Below are positions 43,251-53,890 of a stretch of DNA of 64,000 nucleotides, one piece after another (the first letter of the stretch is position 1; the number at the start of each line of letters is the position of its first letter). Below the pieces are notes generated by a model, which ran no database searches, was not told the origin of the DNA, and saw nothing but the letters and a program-made list of their open reading frames with translations. Source of the stretch: Pseudeuparius sepicola (lineage: Eukaryota > Arthropoda > Insecta > Coleoptera > Anthribidae); assembly GCA_963920635.1 (NCBI GenBank), contig OY987303.1, forward strand, positions 49,413,223 to 49,477,222, read 5' to 3'. A program made the translations under genes and the position numbers.

Positions 43251-43943
43251 TACAGGGTGTTCCTCAACCTATATGCAGAAACTTGGGAAATTGTAGCAGA
43301 GGACAAATAATGGCCAATTATCGGAAAAAATGTAATAAAATATTTTTTGTTTTGGAGATAATAAAAAATTAAGAAGATAATAAGCCACAATAGCACTTAC
43401 GCTATTTAGCTGTACTTTGTTGTTGGCTGTCTTCAATGACGTCTTAACTGTAAGACGCTATTCGTGTTTATTTTCACGCGATTAGAACAAAAGTATGGCA
43501 CGTAGTTTCGTAAACAAAGAACTTATGGACATGGTACTGGCATAATGGAGAAGCACATCAAAATTCAGTGGCTGCATCTCATTTTTATGCCCAAAGATTT
43601 CCTCAAAGATTACATCCAGGAATTGAGTTTTTTTTGCGGGTAATTCAGTGAGGCAGAGAAACTGGCAAAACACAAAAAAAAACGGGCCGATCGTGTGGGG
43701 CCTTCATGGATTCGCAGGGCTCAACTGTGTATCGAAAATCAAGGAAATAACTTTGAACAATTATGATGAGCTAACATCATTTTCATTTTATTACACAATA
43801 TATTCTAGTTCTGGGTTTTTAGTTTGAAATAAATTTATATAATCTCCAAAACAAAAAATATTGTATTACATTTTTTTTTCGATAATTGGCCATTATTTAT
43901 TTGACCTCTGCTACAATTTTCCAAGTTTGAGGCACACCCTGTA
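43251..43943 (+). mobile_element. Internally deleted DD41D-type mariner
   Basis: TACAGGGTGTTCCTCAACC at 43251 is inverted at the right end (GAGGCACACCCTGTA); the arms share GCAGAGGACAAATAATGGCC. The interior 43496-43760 encodes the N-terminal helix-turn-helix of a rosa-type transposase: MARSFVNKELMDMVLA, a stop, then NGEAHQNSVAASHFYAQRFP in a shifted frame. The catalytic part is deleted. Confidence 0.75.
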
Positions 43944-44072
43944 TATGGCGCAAATATTGAAATTGCTGCCATATTAAGTGAAACTAAATAAATGCTTTAT
44001 TTAACGAACATTGTCAGATACAACAATGGATATTTAATTTAATTGGAATTTGTCCAAGCTTTTTTGAGTTTA

Positions 44073-44277
44073 TTAATTTTTAGCATAATACATTGCGAAT
44101 TGTGGAAAGGCACTATCAAGAATATCATTTGTGATTTTATGCAAAAAATCACTAATAAACATTGTGTTAACACAGTAAATGCCTTGCTCTGCTAATGGAT
44201 TAAAAGCTGTCATATTTTTCGCTGACTTTGCTTCTATTAGGCAATGAGTCGCATGTATTTTGCCTTCAAATGGTGGC
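44073..44277 (-). CDS. TOPBP1: TopBP1 homologue, terminal exon
   Basis: 205 nt; one base completes the split Gln codon, then 67 codons and TAA. Encodes the second half of the last BRCT repeat (ATHCLIEAKSAKNM, then GIYCVNTMFISDFL). AATAAA overlaps the stop region at 44069-44074. Confidence 0.9.
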
Positions 44278-47200
44278 CTAAAAAGAAATAATACCAAATT
44301 TTCATTCCAAAACGAAAACTGTTTAAACACAATTGCATGGTTTGGTGGTCTCACACAGTGAAAGAATTAAAGCATTATTGAGGCTTAAAGAGTAGCCTAC
44401 ACAAGAAAGGTCATACCACAAAAAGTACTTTTTGAAAGCGTTTACTCTGGAATTTTATAAAAAAAAAAGTTACTAAAATTCGAGTCACACCACATGTCCT
44501 GTGAAACTTTGGTAAGAAATGTTTTGAGTGCAACAAAAAAAACACAATATTTTAAATCCAACGTTGACACATCCTTCTAGAAATAGTGAAAAAATGTATG
44601 GAGAGTGTTTAATATAAAATTGTTTAACAAATAATTTTTAAGAAATAAATAGGCAACAATGCCATCTACCTTTGGTAAAAATTTCGTTCTGATTGGTTAA
44701 AAATTAAAGAAGTTATAAGGTTGTTTCACTCTTAAGTGAGACACTCTGTATATAATACTATAATAGTGCATTGAAATTTATTTTGGCAGTGGTTGGAAAG
44801 TTGTAGTGCTTTATTACGATCTAGAGTAGTTTTTGTTTTGAGGGGTTCATTGTGTATAATAATAGGATAAGCAATAACTAAGCTGTAAAATTATAGCTGG
44901 GAACTTGCTGTAAATGAATAAATAAACATTATACACCCTATATCATCTCACATAAATAATAATATGCCCATATTTTCGACCTTTCTCCATGGACAGAGGC
45001 AGAGTCTAAAAATAATCGCCTAGGAAAACTTGATTTTTACCCTTACGTTGAATAGACTGTAACGTTTTAAGGTGGCCTTGGAAAGACAAATTTTATATTA
45101 AACAAGCCCATAAAATTAGTCAAAGATAGCAGAGTTTTATTTTTATACTTATTTCTGGACTACAAGAAACATTTTTAGTAGTAGAAAATATCTCATTTCA
45201 TATCAATACCGAAATAATTCACATACCTCTGTTAATAAAAACAAAGCAAAGAAGAAAATGTTAACTTACTGGGCATCTATCACCATTCCTCCTCCTGCTT
45301 CTATCACTCTTATAATAGGTTGCTTATTACTTGCAACAACTATAGCTTTCATGTCGTGAAAAGCGCCTCTGCCCGTTCTTTCAATTTCCTTCCTCCACCA
45401 ATGCATGGCTTTTATTCTCTGGAGCATGTCTTTTGCTGATTTTGGTGCTGTGTATTTGCATTTTGGATTTCCAAATTCAAATTCCTCTTCCTATAAAAAA
45501 GTTGCTTTATAAGTGATGTAAGTTTTATTTAATTCAGTTAATTTATAGGGTTGACCAATTGACCTGTGAACCAGGGTCGTAGATACGAGTTAAAGATTAA
45601 AAATCGGCTTTCTGTAGCGATGGCTAGCAAGTATATCCTGACTAATAGTTGTATCTAAAATATGATGACAATATAGGTAGGACAGGGCTTTCTTGCTTAC
45701 CTAGGGAAAGGACACCGCACAAATTGTACGTAATTTGGTTACCATGAAACTTATCTTGTTGCAAGTAGTATTAAGCCCTGTTTAGAGTCGACAATTTTTA
45801 TTGCCGGCAATAAAAATTGCTGACATTTTGACAGCAAGATCAGCGAGAACGTCGCATCCTTGTCTATCCGTCTTATTATAGTCTATGGCGGTCTTGATAT
45901 TGTTGATAATGTTTGAGAAGAGTGTGCTGCTGTATTAAATAATTATTTACATTGCGAGATGCCTAGGTAATATAAGCACACTTTTTTGGGGGAGGAGGTT
46001 GTTTAATGGCCGTGTTCCGTGTTACCTCGTTTCAAAACTCTCTTCGAGGCCAAAAAGAGCTTACGCACAATTTTATATTAGGTAGGTAAGTAGTTTGAAT
46101 TTAAATACACTATGGAGTAGATTGTGAGTAATAATCTTCAAAATAACCATTGTCCAATTATTACTAAAAATGATAATCAGTGATAAATATAAGAGAATGC
46201 AGTGATAATTAAAAAAAAACTTCTTGTGCGATTGAACCCGAGACCTAAGAATTACTAGTCCTGTGGCCTCAGTTAAAGAAGTGCTTGTTAAATTTTGATT
46301 TTTAGGTGGTTTTTATTTTTGACCTACATCAGATTCCTCTGGAAATGGGTCGCCGAACTGTTTATTTTTACGTTCAATTTCCATTCTTCCTTTCCTAATT
46401 CTGTGTAGCTGTCACTCCCGTCACTGCCTTCTGATCGATCGAGCTATATGAAGTCAAAACCATTCCCGCGCTTTTCGTGTCATTTCAAATGAATAGCTTG
46501 CGGTCACAACTTTAATTATTTATTGCAAATTAAATATTGCGATTTGAGGGCTGATATTTGGTACTTGCTCTTTCTATAGATAGGCACATATATTAAAGAA
46601 ATAAAAAAAAAATTGTTCAAGTTCCCCATTCTAGTATTTTTTTAGAGATTTTTGTGCTAACAACCTTAGTAATAAAAAACACTGCATAAAATTTCATTTT
46701 CTATGTTACTATTAGGATCTTTCTATGTTATTACATGTTATTATTAGAATCTTTGGTAAAATTAATATAACCCGAAACACTACATATACAGTCTACACAC
46801 CGCAAAAACTTCAAATATTTTATTTACTAAATATTTGGTTGGCAGTATTCACCAAAAAATAGAATTGCATTAGATAAATTGCCAACTGAAAACAGATACC
46901 ACTGGCAATAAAAATTTCCGACTCTAAACAGGGCTTAAGGCAACTTTTTTTACCATTGCACCAAAGCTCGCAAAGTATAGGGTGAGCCAGAAGTAAGGAG
47001 TCAAAATTGAAAATGTCTAGGTGTCCAGAAATATCTCAAATTTCTACACAAAATTGGTATTTACTTACGGTGGCAACGTTCAGATCATCGCTACACTACA
47101 CGTTTTTCTGCCTTCAGTCAGCCTCGAGGTCGAGGCAGATGTGTGCACGTCTTTATAGAAAAAGACCGCTGATGGCCAAGAGCACTGGACAAATTGTGGA

Positions 47201-50200
47201 TTCACGGTATTGCTCCTTAATAGCTTTATCTGGTTGATTTACTAATTGTCCTACACTCACTGGGATTACCTACTACGGTTTTCTAGGGTTTTCCGTAGTT
47301 CTTGAGCGAATGATATCCTAGTTCTATCGGGAAGTCGGCCCTAGCCGCAAATGATTTCTAACATACTAATATAATAATAACCATAATTATTATTAACGAT
47401 AATAATTATTAATACTATAGCCGTATTCTCACGAGCAGAGTTTAGGTTTAGGCAGGTTTTGTTTGATTTAAGTCTGACATCATGAATATGTTCCCACTCC
47501 AAGTAAAAGCTGTTTTAACTCATATTTATTATATTAACTTTCCACAATAAAACAAAACAATCTGCAAAGAACAAAACGAGACCTCCCCTATGATAAAACC
47601 GCCTAAAGAAAACGACATTTTTGGGATAACCCTAAAAAGATTTTGCAGGGTTTCGCTCATGAAAATATGCTTAGTATGTCCATAAATAAGGTATCCAAGA
47701 GATTTTTAATTTTATCCAAAAAAGTCATTAATGATAAAATTTTGCTGGTCTTTAAAATAAAATTGGCATTATTTAAAAAATTTAACATTACTTATATTGG
47801 GTGTTCAAAAAATATAAAATTGCCTTTATTTTAAAGATAACGAAAAAAGGTTATTAGGAAAAGCCATGTCGAATTAAAATTAAAAGTCAATAATTCCAAT
47901 TTGGAATAAATCACCCTACTTTGATTCATTTTTAATTAATAAAATTAATGCAAATTGATTTAATTAACAAATTATTCCACATTAATAATACACAAATAGA
48001 ACAAATGCTTTAAACTTGAACGTTACAAATAAGTCAAAGTGTGCTGATTTATTCCTAAATTGGAATTATTGACAAACGTTTAATTCTAAATGACATTTCC
48101 TAATTCTGACCAAAAATGGAGTTTCCTAACAACTTTCTTCTGTATCTTTACAAACAAAGGCAAATTTTCTACCATTTTATGTTTTTTTTTTCTATTTTAT
48201 TTTGAACACCCTGTATAAGTAATGCTAATTTGAAATGAAGCGATACTTCTATCCCACAAACCCACCATATATTATTCATTTTTTTACGAAACAATAATTG
48301 AAACGTCGAGGCTCTAATAATTAAACACACAACACTAAGACATTTTCAATTTTGACCCCGTATTTCTGACACACACTGTGAGGGTTAGTGTAATGGTAAA
48401 GAAGTTGCCACAGATTACCCTGTGTTAGGGTAAGCTGTGGAGTTGCCTTAGGCCATTGACAAAAACATATTTATACCGTTTCTCAAGAAAAAAGTTCTGA
48501 GATCCTTTAGGATTTCAAGTTTCTCAATTAAGAAATCCTCTAATTTTGGCAAATTGCTTTTTTCACTTCGAATAACTTATTAATCAAATTATGAATTAAT
48601 GAAATTTATTTTTATTACAGAAATGAAATAAACTCTGCATCAAACACAATTTTTAAATTTATGTTTGCCATAAAACATGTAGGTACAGGGTGTCCCAGTT
48701 AAGGCGTTATGAGTGACTATCTCGCTAATTTTTAAGTTAAATTGGTCGTTCAAAAACTGTACATGTACAGGTGCGGCCTCATAAATATTTTGGGTAAATG
48801 CAGCAACGTTGCGCCAATTCTACGGCTTCTCAAATCAACAACTTCCCCTACATTCCCTCGCACTACCCCGCTCCTCCCTGTACCTTAAAGGTAAAAAATA
48901 GCATTGACTGACATTAATATGCCAGTCAGTGAAAATAGGGGTTAAATTGCTGCATTGTTATTATAATAATTTATAAGTGAATTTAAAGTTTTACGCTGTT
49001 CGTTGGTGTTTTGAGATTCACATAAAGTGAAACCGCGTACCGCCGTCTCAAGACTGTTGACTGGGATTTTATTGGGCTTGAGATTCCGGACTCGCTATGA
49101 TGCATGGAGGTAGCGCCTCTTATTATTCCTTCATTGAACGGTTTTATCCTTTGATTATAAAATCTTTTATTTTTATTGTTCATTTTATATTGAGTAACTA
49201 TATTTTTTGTTGTTTTTTACATATCAATAATTTAGTTCTATAGAATTATAAGTTTTTTTTTTATTCCGGAAAATTACTCTTGTTACATTAATTTACAAAA
49301 ATTAGAAAGTTACATCAATAGAAATATTTTAAAGATTCAAAATCAAAATTTAATTTTTAAAGCTTCCCCGGAATCTTCGGATGAGGTTCTGATGCTTCCC
49401 GGGCCCCCAAAAAATCGACAAATAAGAACAAAAAACACTCAATTTCCAAGATTAGTTTCAGAGGATTTTCCGTTGGTTTCGTTGATTCTATAGCCATCCT
49501 GTTTCTCAAAAGTGGTTAATCTTGAATCGAGAAATTCTCTTGTATATGGAATTTTCAAGGTTCCTTTTGGTACCAGAGGAAAGTACGACACCCAATTAAG
49601 AGATTTACCACCTCCTTCGATTTTTAGAACGGCTCTATTCGAGGTTGTCGGAAGACTTTTGCGAAAAAAGCCACCAATGTACGTGGGCAGGGTTGTAAGA
49701 TTTTCCACTATTATTCAGGCAATCTAAGGCCAACCACAACACCGAATTTACTGTTTTTCGCACTGTAACTGGCAATGTCACATAATAAGATGTTAGATTT
49801 GCCGTCACTTACACCTTTGAGGTTATGACTGGCTTTCAAACCGCGAGAGAGGGGAGGGGTAATTACAATGTTGTCAGTTGATCTCCTTTGCGACCGCATG
49901 TATTGGAACGATTTCAAGGGCCACGCCTGTTCATTAAGAAAAAAACAATTAAATATCAAACAAAAAATATATCGCAAAATAGGTAACTGATTTTTCTATT
50001 ACAAAGTTAGTTTTTAATTATGTTAATGAATCCCACCACAACGGGTTCACTCAGTGTCGGCGCCTTTGATGTTTGCAGTTCTTTCCCCTCGCGCATGAGT
50101 TTGGACAGCCGTGGGCGCTTCGACTCCGCCCACAAATAATATCTGGAACGGGCCTTTAACGTGGCGAGCCCCAGGGCCTGGCAGAGCTTGACACCCGTGG

Positions 50201-53200
50201 GACCGCCGAAGAAAAAAATGCCCCTCTATCCTCGATAATTAGCCGAGTGCATATTCTGATTCGTCTCTTTTCTGGGATCCTACTATAAACATGGGTCCGA
50301 AAATATATAATAAAAAAGTTACAGGGGATAAAGGTTATAATTATAAAGTTATGCAATTTAAATGAAACTTGGTGCAGTTCTTTAATCGCTGAAGTGCAAC
50401 AATTTCGTTTCTTTTTGTTAATGACAAATATTCAGAACCTAAAAAGAAGAAACGTTCTACAATCATAGCAGAGAGACCGGAGAGGTGGGAAGTCCTCACA
50501 CGTCAAACGTTGAGTGTCAAATGATTCGTCGTAAATAAAAGTTGACCATTTTTTATTTTTAAGCAGTATTGCCAAACTTGCATGGCCGTTTACCTGGCTA
50601 CCGGGGTCGTATAGAGTGTGTTAATATAATGATAATATTTTTGTTAATCCATGATCTGCATTGAAATTATATTGAAAGATATTAACAATAATAAATTCTT
50701 TTAATAAAAGTTATATCAGGTATTTAATAATACCATAATATGCTAACAAATTATATCAGAATTCCAGTAAAATTTATCAAATACCCCTTGTATAATGAAG
50801 GGCAACTACGTCACAACCTTTGGCAGGAAAGTTTTATTTATAAAATTACAACAAATCTAAAGCAAAAATGAAAAAATTAAAGACGCGGGTCGATTTTTTT
50901 GTCATTTTCTACCGATAGATAAAAAAATTATTATTTTTGTCCGAAGTATACGAGCCCATTTTTGGTACAAAACAAAATTAGGTTTTTCAAACTGTACCTT
51001 TATCACCCTGTAACTTTTTTATTATGCATTTTCGGACCCATGTTTATAGGAAACTTTTTGTTCAAACCTGTCATATTATGTCGGCACCATAATTTACACG
51101 CTGTATATCTCACAGACACTACTATTTCGATTGGGTGATTATTGCATGGCTAACTATGATTTTTTAAATGACCAATTTTCAGAATATCATATTAGGCATT
51201 ATTTTAAGAATAAAATGGATGGTGCCATCAAATTGGCAATAACTCAAAACCTTTGGTAGAATATATCAATACTATAAGTTATACAAAATGGGCCAAAATT
51301 TACAAAAAAAAAAAGATTTTCCGGAGTACCCTGTTTAAACCACGAGACATACATTGGTGATCTTTTTTTGCAAATCGATTAAGCTTTGCCTGAAGTATTA
51401 TTGTACGTACAATTATTCGAATTGCTGTTTCTGACGTACAATAGCAATACAAAAGTACAATACTAGATATATTTGTTAGAGCAAAAAATTTTTAAAATTG
51501 GCCTGAAAATCTATGAGTCGCCTCAAATTTTTTATACCTTCTTTACTTTGTATACTTACACCGACAAATTTTCCTTCATTAAAGCATTTTTCTATATATG
51601 AAGCATGTAAGATCCATTTTCCGGACGCCATGCAAGATAATGTTTTCTCGTTTCTAGTTGGTTTAATGCACAACATATGTGTAATAGATGAATCGTAATT
51701 TGGCAAGTCCGAAACTTGACCTCCCAGTTCAATTATTTGTTGTCTGATTTCTTGCCTTTGTTCATTTTCAATGCCCGAGAGGATAAATATCCTTTCTATT
51801 GGCAGGTTTTCCTGAAGAACAAATAAACATAAACTCAACGATACTTAGTGCACAGAAAGTCAATATTTACCTTATTATCTGTATAATCCCAGCTAACAGT
51901 GAATGGTTGAGAAGGGAGAATTGCGGCTGAAATGTACAATAATCACAATTTAACATACCCAAAAATCCAACACAAATAGACTATTGGCTTATGGAACAAA
52001 ACCACATACATGTATATTAATATGCCGCTTTTGGTGAAAATTTTATTTTTCGAATTTTGGAGTTAACAGCTGTTTTGGGGAACATTTTGTCGATTTCAAA
52101 GCACGGTTGATTTTATCGTCATAGAGTACCCTTTTGTTGCAAAATGAAAAGATGCACTAAAACGATGAACCTGCAAGACCAAAAAGATAACACCAAGAAT
52201 GTTACGAGTATAAAATCCATTGTGCTACCCTGCCCCTACGCCTCTGGGCGATGGGAATAAATCGGTTCTACACGAAATTGGAGTGAGACTGTGACATTCT
52301 AGTAAAAGAATGATTTTTTATCAAATGAACAATTTTTATCTGAATTTTATGAAGGCAAATTAGTTAGTTTATCCACTACAATGTTTTGAAGTCGTTATGT
52401 TTTTAGGTTTCCAAAAGAAAACATGTTTTGGAAATGGCTGACTACATTAGCTAGAAGGGTCAACCACTCCACAAAAAACTCTTGCTGATACTGGATATAT
52501 AGAAATATACAAGGTACTTAGGATAAAGAGAGAGATAGTAAATGCTGGAAGAAATATTTTAACATGAAGAATCAGTCGCATCAATAAAGAAATGTGTGTA
52601 GAATTAAGATAATTTAGACAAAAACTGTTAACAAATAAAATATCAAGCAAAAAATCATTTTCTTTGCCTATACAGTGTGGTCATTTAAGTGTGCAGCATA
52701 TGGGACATTTTTTTTATTAATTGCACAACCAAAACACAGACATTGCCGAAAGTTGATGCATGTTCAATAATCATATTAAGTGCACTTAGAATGGTTGCAA
52801 GGTAAACAGTATACAGGTTAGCTCAAAAAATATAAAAATTGCACATGAGTAAAGTACCCTTATTTCAAAAAATTCAGCAAAAGGTTACTAAGAAAAGTTG
52901 TTTAGAATTAAAAGCTATGCCTAAATACCAAAACATACCCTCCTAAGAAAAAAAATTTTTGGCAATTAATTTCCATTTTCATAATAAACATTTAAAATAA
53001 AAATTTTGCACCTTAAATGAGAGTTTTTTAATATACACATTATCATTACTAATGTTTTACCTTGTTCGGAAGAATTTTTGCGAAATTTTAAAGTTTTGTT
53101 TATTACCATTGCAACAAACATGAAGTTTGTGATTTCCTAAAAAATTAAAAATCTAAGTTAATTTTACAAATATGCTTGAATTTGAACAAAGTTATGCGAA

Positions 53201-53890
53201 ATTTGTATAATTTTGATTGATTTATGAAATTGTTTAGGGTGAATATTAAAACAAAATTTTTTTAGGTAATTATTAATGTTTTTCAAAAAAATATATTTCT
53301 TTTTCTTAGGAGGCCATGTTTTGGTATTTAGGCATAACCTTTAATTCTAGACAACTTTTCTTAATAACATTTTGATGAATTTTCTGAAATAAGGGTACTT
53401 TACTCTTGTACAATTTTTATATTTTTTGACCTACCTTGTATGCTGTTTGACTTGCAACCATTCTAAGTGCGCCTAATATGATTACCGAACATGCACCAAC
53501 TTTCGGGAATATTTGCATTTTCGTTGTGCAATTAATAAAAAAATTCCCATATGTTACACACTTAAAATGACAAAATATATTACCAGGTGCCGGCAGTGTA
53601 GATTGGAAATTTCTACTTTTTCTTCTGTTACCACCACTGGTGGTTACCATTTCCTCTAGCTGTTGGATTTTGGTAGCAACCATATTTTCTGGAGTCTAAA
53701 AGAAAGTAATATTCTAATACTACACAATTAGAAAATCGACGATCAAAAGTACCGTTTCCAATCTCGCCGAATCTTTCAAAAAAACATCATCGATGTCAGT
53801 AGAATGTCCGGTACGTGATCCAGATGCATTGTCGTCATCTGAATCAGGGAAGAATTTCTTTCGCAACCTTTCGTTTAGCACATGTAGTGG
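44073..53890 (-). CDS. TOPBP1: TopBP1/mus101 homologue, C-terminal six exons (5' part not seen)
   Basis: Exons (minus strand): 53753-53890, 53584-53695, 51871-51926, 51560-51811, 45270-45490, 44073-44277; 984 nt = 327 residues plus stop, with every phase consistent. TopBP1 is the BRCT-repeat scaffold that activates ATR and helps load the replication machinery; its last two BRCT repeats bind phosphopeptides. Here an acidic linker (FFPDSDDDNASGSRTGHSTD) and a coiled-coil-like TPENMVATKIQQLEEMV lead to BRCT7, with ERIFILSGIENEQRQEI, a GG turn, THMLCIKPTRNEKTL and the GKWILHASYIEKCF tryptophan helix, then the EEEFEFG linker and BRCT8. Overall order and these blocks match the TopBP1 C-terminus rather than other BRCT proteins. 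The first visible exon starts in phase 0, so exons upstream must exist; none was found to 64000. Introns are filled with transposons; the largest is 6.1 kb. Confidence 0.9.
45270..45490 (-). CDS. TOPBP1: TopBP1 homologue, exon with BRCT linker
   Basis: 221 nt from acceptor TTTTATAG to GCCCA|GTAAGT. Begins EEEFEFGNPKC, the conserved link between the last two BRCT repeats, and includes MHWWRKEIERTGRGAFHDMK and the GGG turn that opens BRCT8. Confidence 0.9.
45771..46938. mobile_element. TTAA-flanked non-autonomous element in TopBP1 intron
   Basis: Ends TTAAGCCCTGTTTAGAGTCG (45771) and the inverse CGACTCTAAACAGGGCTTAA-type end (46919-46938). TTAA at both ends suits a piggyBac-type target, but hAT-like TAAGCCCTG ends cannot be excluded. 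Carries a SINE-like repeat inside. Confidence 0.6.
45950..46290 (-). repeat. SINE-like repeat with hairpin, copy 2
   Basis: Minus-strand relative of 29638-30030. The B-box-like GGGTTCAAT is at 46231-46239, and the GGAGGAGGTTGTTTAA/GAGGCCAAAAAGAGC hairpin part is at 45990-46060. More diverged than copy 1. Confidence 0.45.
46978..48378. mobile_element. Mariner-type foldback with a nested MITE
   Basis: TATAGGGTGAGCCAGAAGTA at ~46978 and GTCAAAATTGAAAATGTCT match inverted sequence near 48340-48378. A smaller inverted element, GGGTGTTCAAAAAATATAAA to TTTGAACACCCTGTATAAG (47797-48225), lies inside it. Confidence 0.6.
48773..49925. repeat. Dispersed repeat R, copy 2
   Basis: Direct copy of 36484-37447 plus extra left sequence (GCAACGTTGCGCCAATTC and CAACAACTTCCCCTACATTC are in both). 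A piece of the same family, inverted, is at 54920-55100. It lies inside a TopBP1 intron. Confidence 0.65.
50007..50225 (-). other. GC-rich open frame of unknown origin in TopBP1 intron
   Basis: 72 codons to TAA at 50007-50009, containing FFGGPTGVKLCQALGL and AESKRPRLSKLMREGKELQT. GC content stands out sharply from the surrounding repeats. There is an AG at its 5' edge but no pyrimidine tract, and the flanking TopBP1 exons already join in phase without it. Likely a fragment of a transposon or captured gene; family not recognised. Confidence 0.35.
50284..51052. mobile_element. Foldback in TopBP1 intron
   Basis: TATAAACATGGGTCCGAAAA at ~50286 is inverted at ~51030-51052 (TTTTCGGACCCATGTTTATA). 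The arms also share AAAAAAGTTACAGGG. The tips resemble a subterminal part of the MITE at 16458 (CATGGGTCCGGAAATGCA). Confidence 0.6.
51560..51811 (-). CDS. TOPBP1: TopBP1 homologue, BRCT7 exon
   Basis: 252 nt, 84 codons, phase 0 at both ends; acceptor TTGTTCTTCAG, donor GGT|GTAAGTAT. It holds nearly a full BRCT repeat: hydrophobic first strand (RIFILSG), glycine pair (ELGGQV), THML strand and the conserved Trp in SGKWILHASYIEKC. Confidence 0.92.
51871..51926 (-). CDS. TOPBP1: TopBP1 homologue, small exon
   Basis: 56 nt: two bases complete an Ala codon, then AILPSQPFTVSWDYTDNK. Acceptor ACATTTCAG, donor AAG|GTAAAT. Its short length would hide it from ORF scans; the phase fit on both sides supports it. 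Confidence 0.85.
52671..53575. mobile_element. MITE family 1, copy 4
   Basis: TACAGTGTGGTCATTTAAGT at 52671; right end decayed (ACTTAAAATGACAAAATA). Fills the intron between TopBP1 exons 51871-51926 and 53584-53695, ending a few bases from the donor site at 53584. Confidence 0.8.
53584..53695 (-). CDS. TOPBP1: TopBP1 homologue, exon before the BRCT pair
   Basis: 112 nt starting TPENMVATKIQQLEEMV, then basic NRRKSRN. The acceptor CTTTTAG at 53696 is preferred over a nearby CCAG because only it keeps phase with the preceding exon. Confidence 0.85.
53753..53890 (-). CDS. TOPBP1: TopBP1 homologue, first visible exon
   Basis: 138 nt, 46 codons, phase 0 at both ends; acceptor GACTTTTCAG, donor ACG|GTACTT. 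Sequence PLHVLNERLRKKFF followed by an acidic serine-rich stretch, a likely phosphorylation-rich linker. Confidence 0.85.

Noticed and set aside
48385..48445. tRNA-like start (TAGTGTAATGGTAAAG)
   Set aside because: Resembles an A box but there is no B box or cloverleaf downstream.
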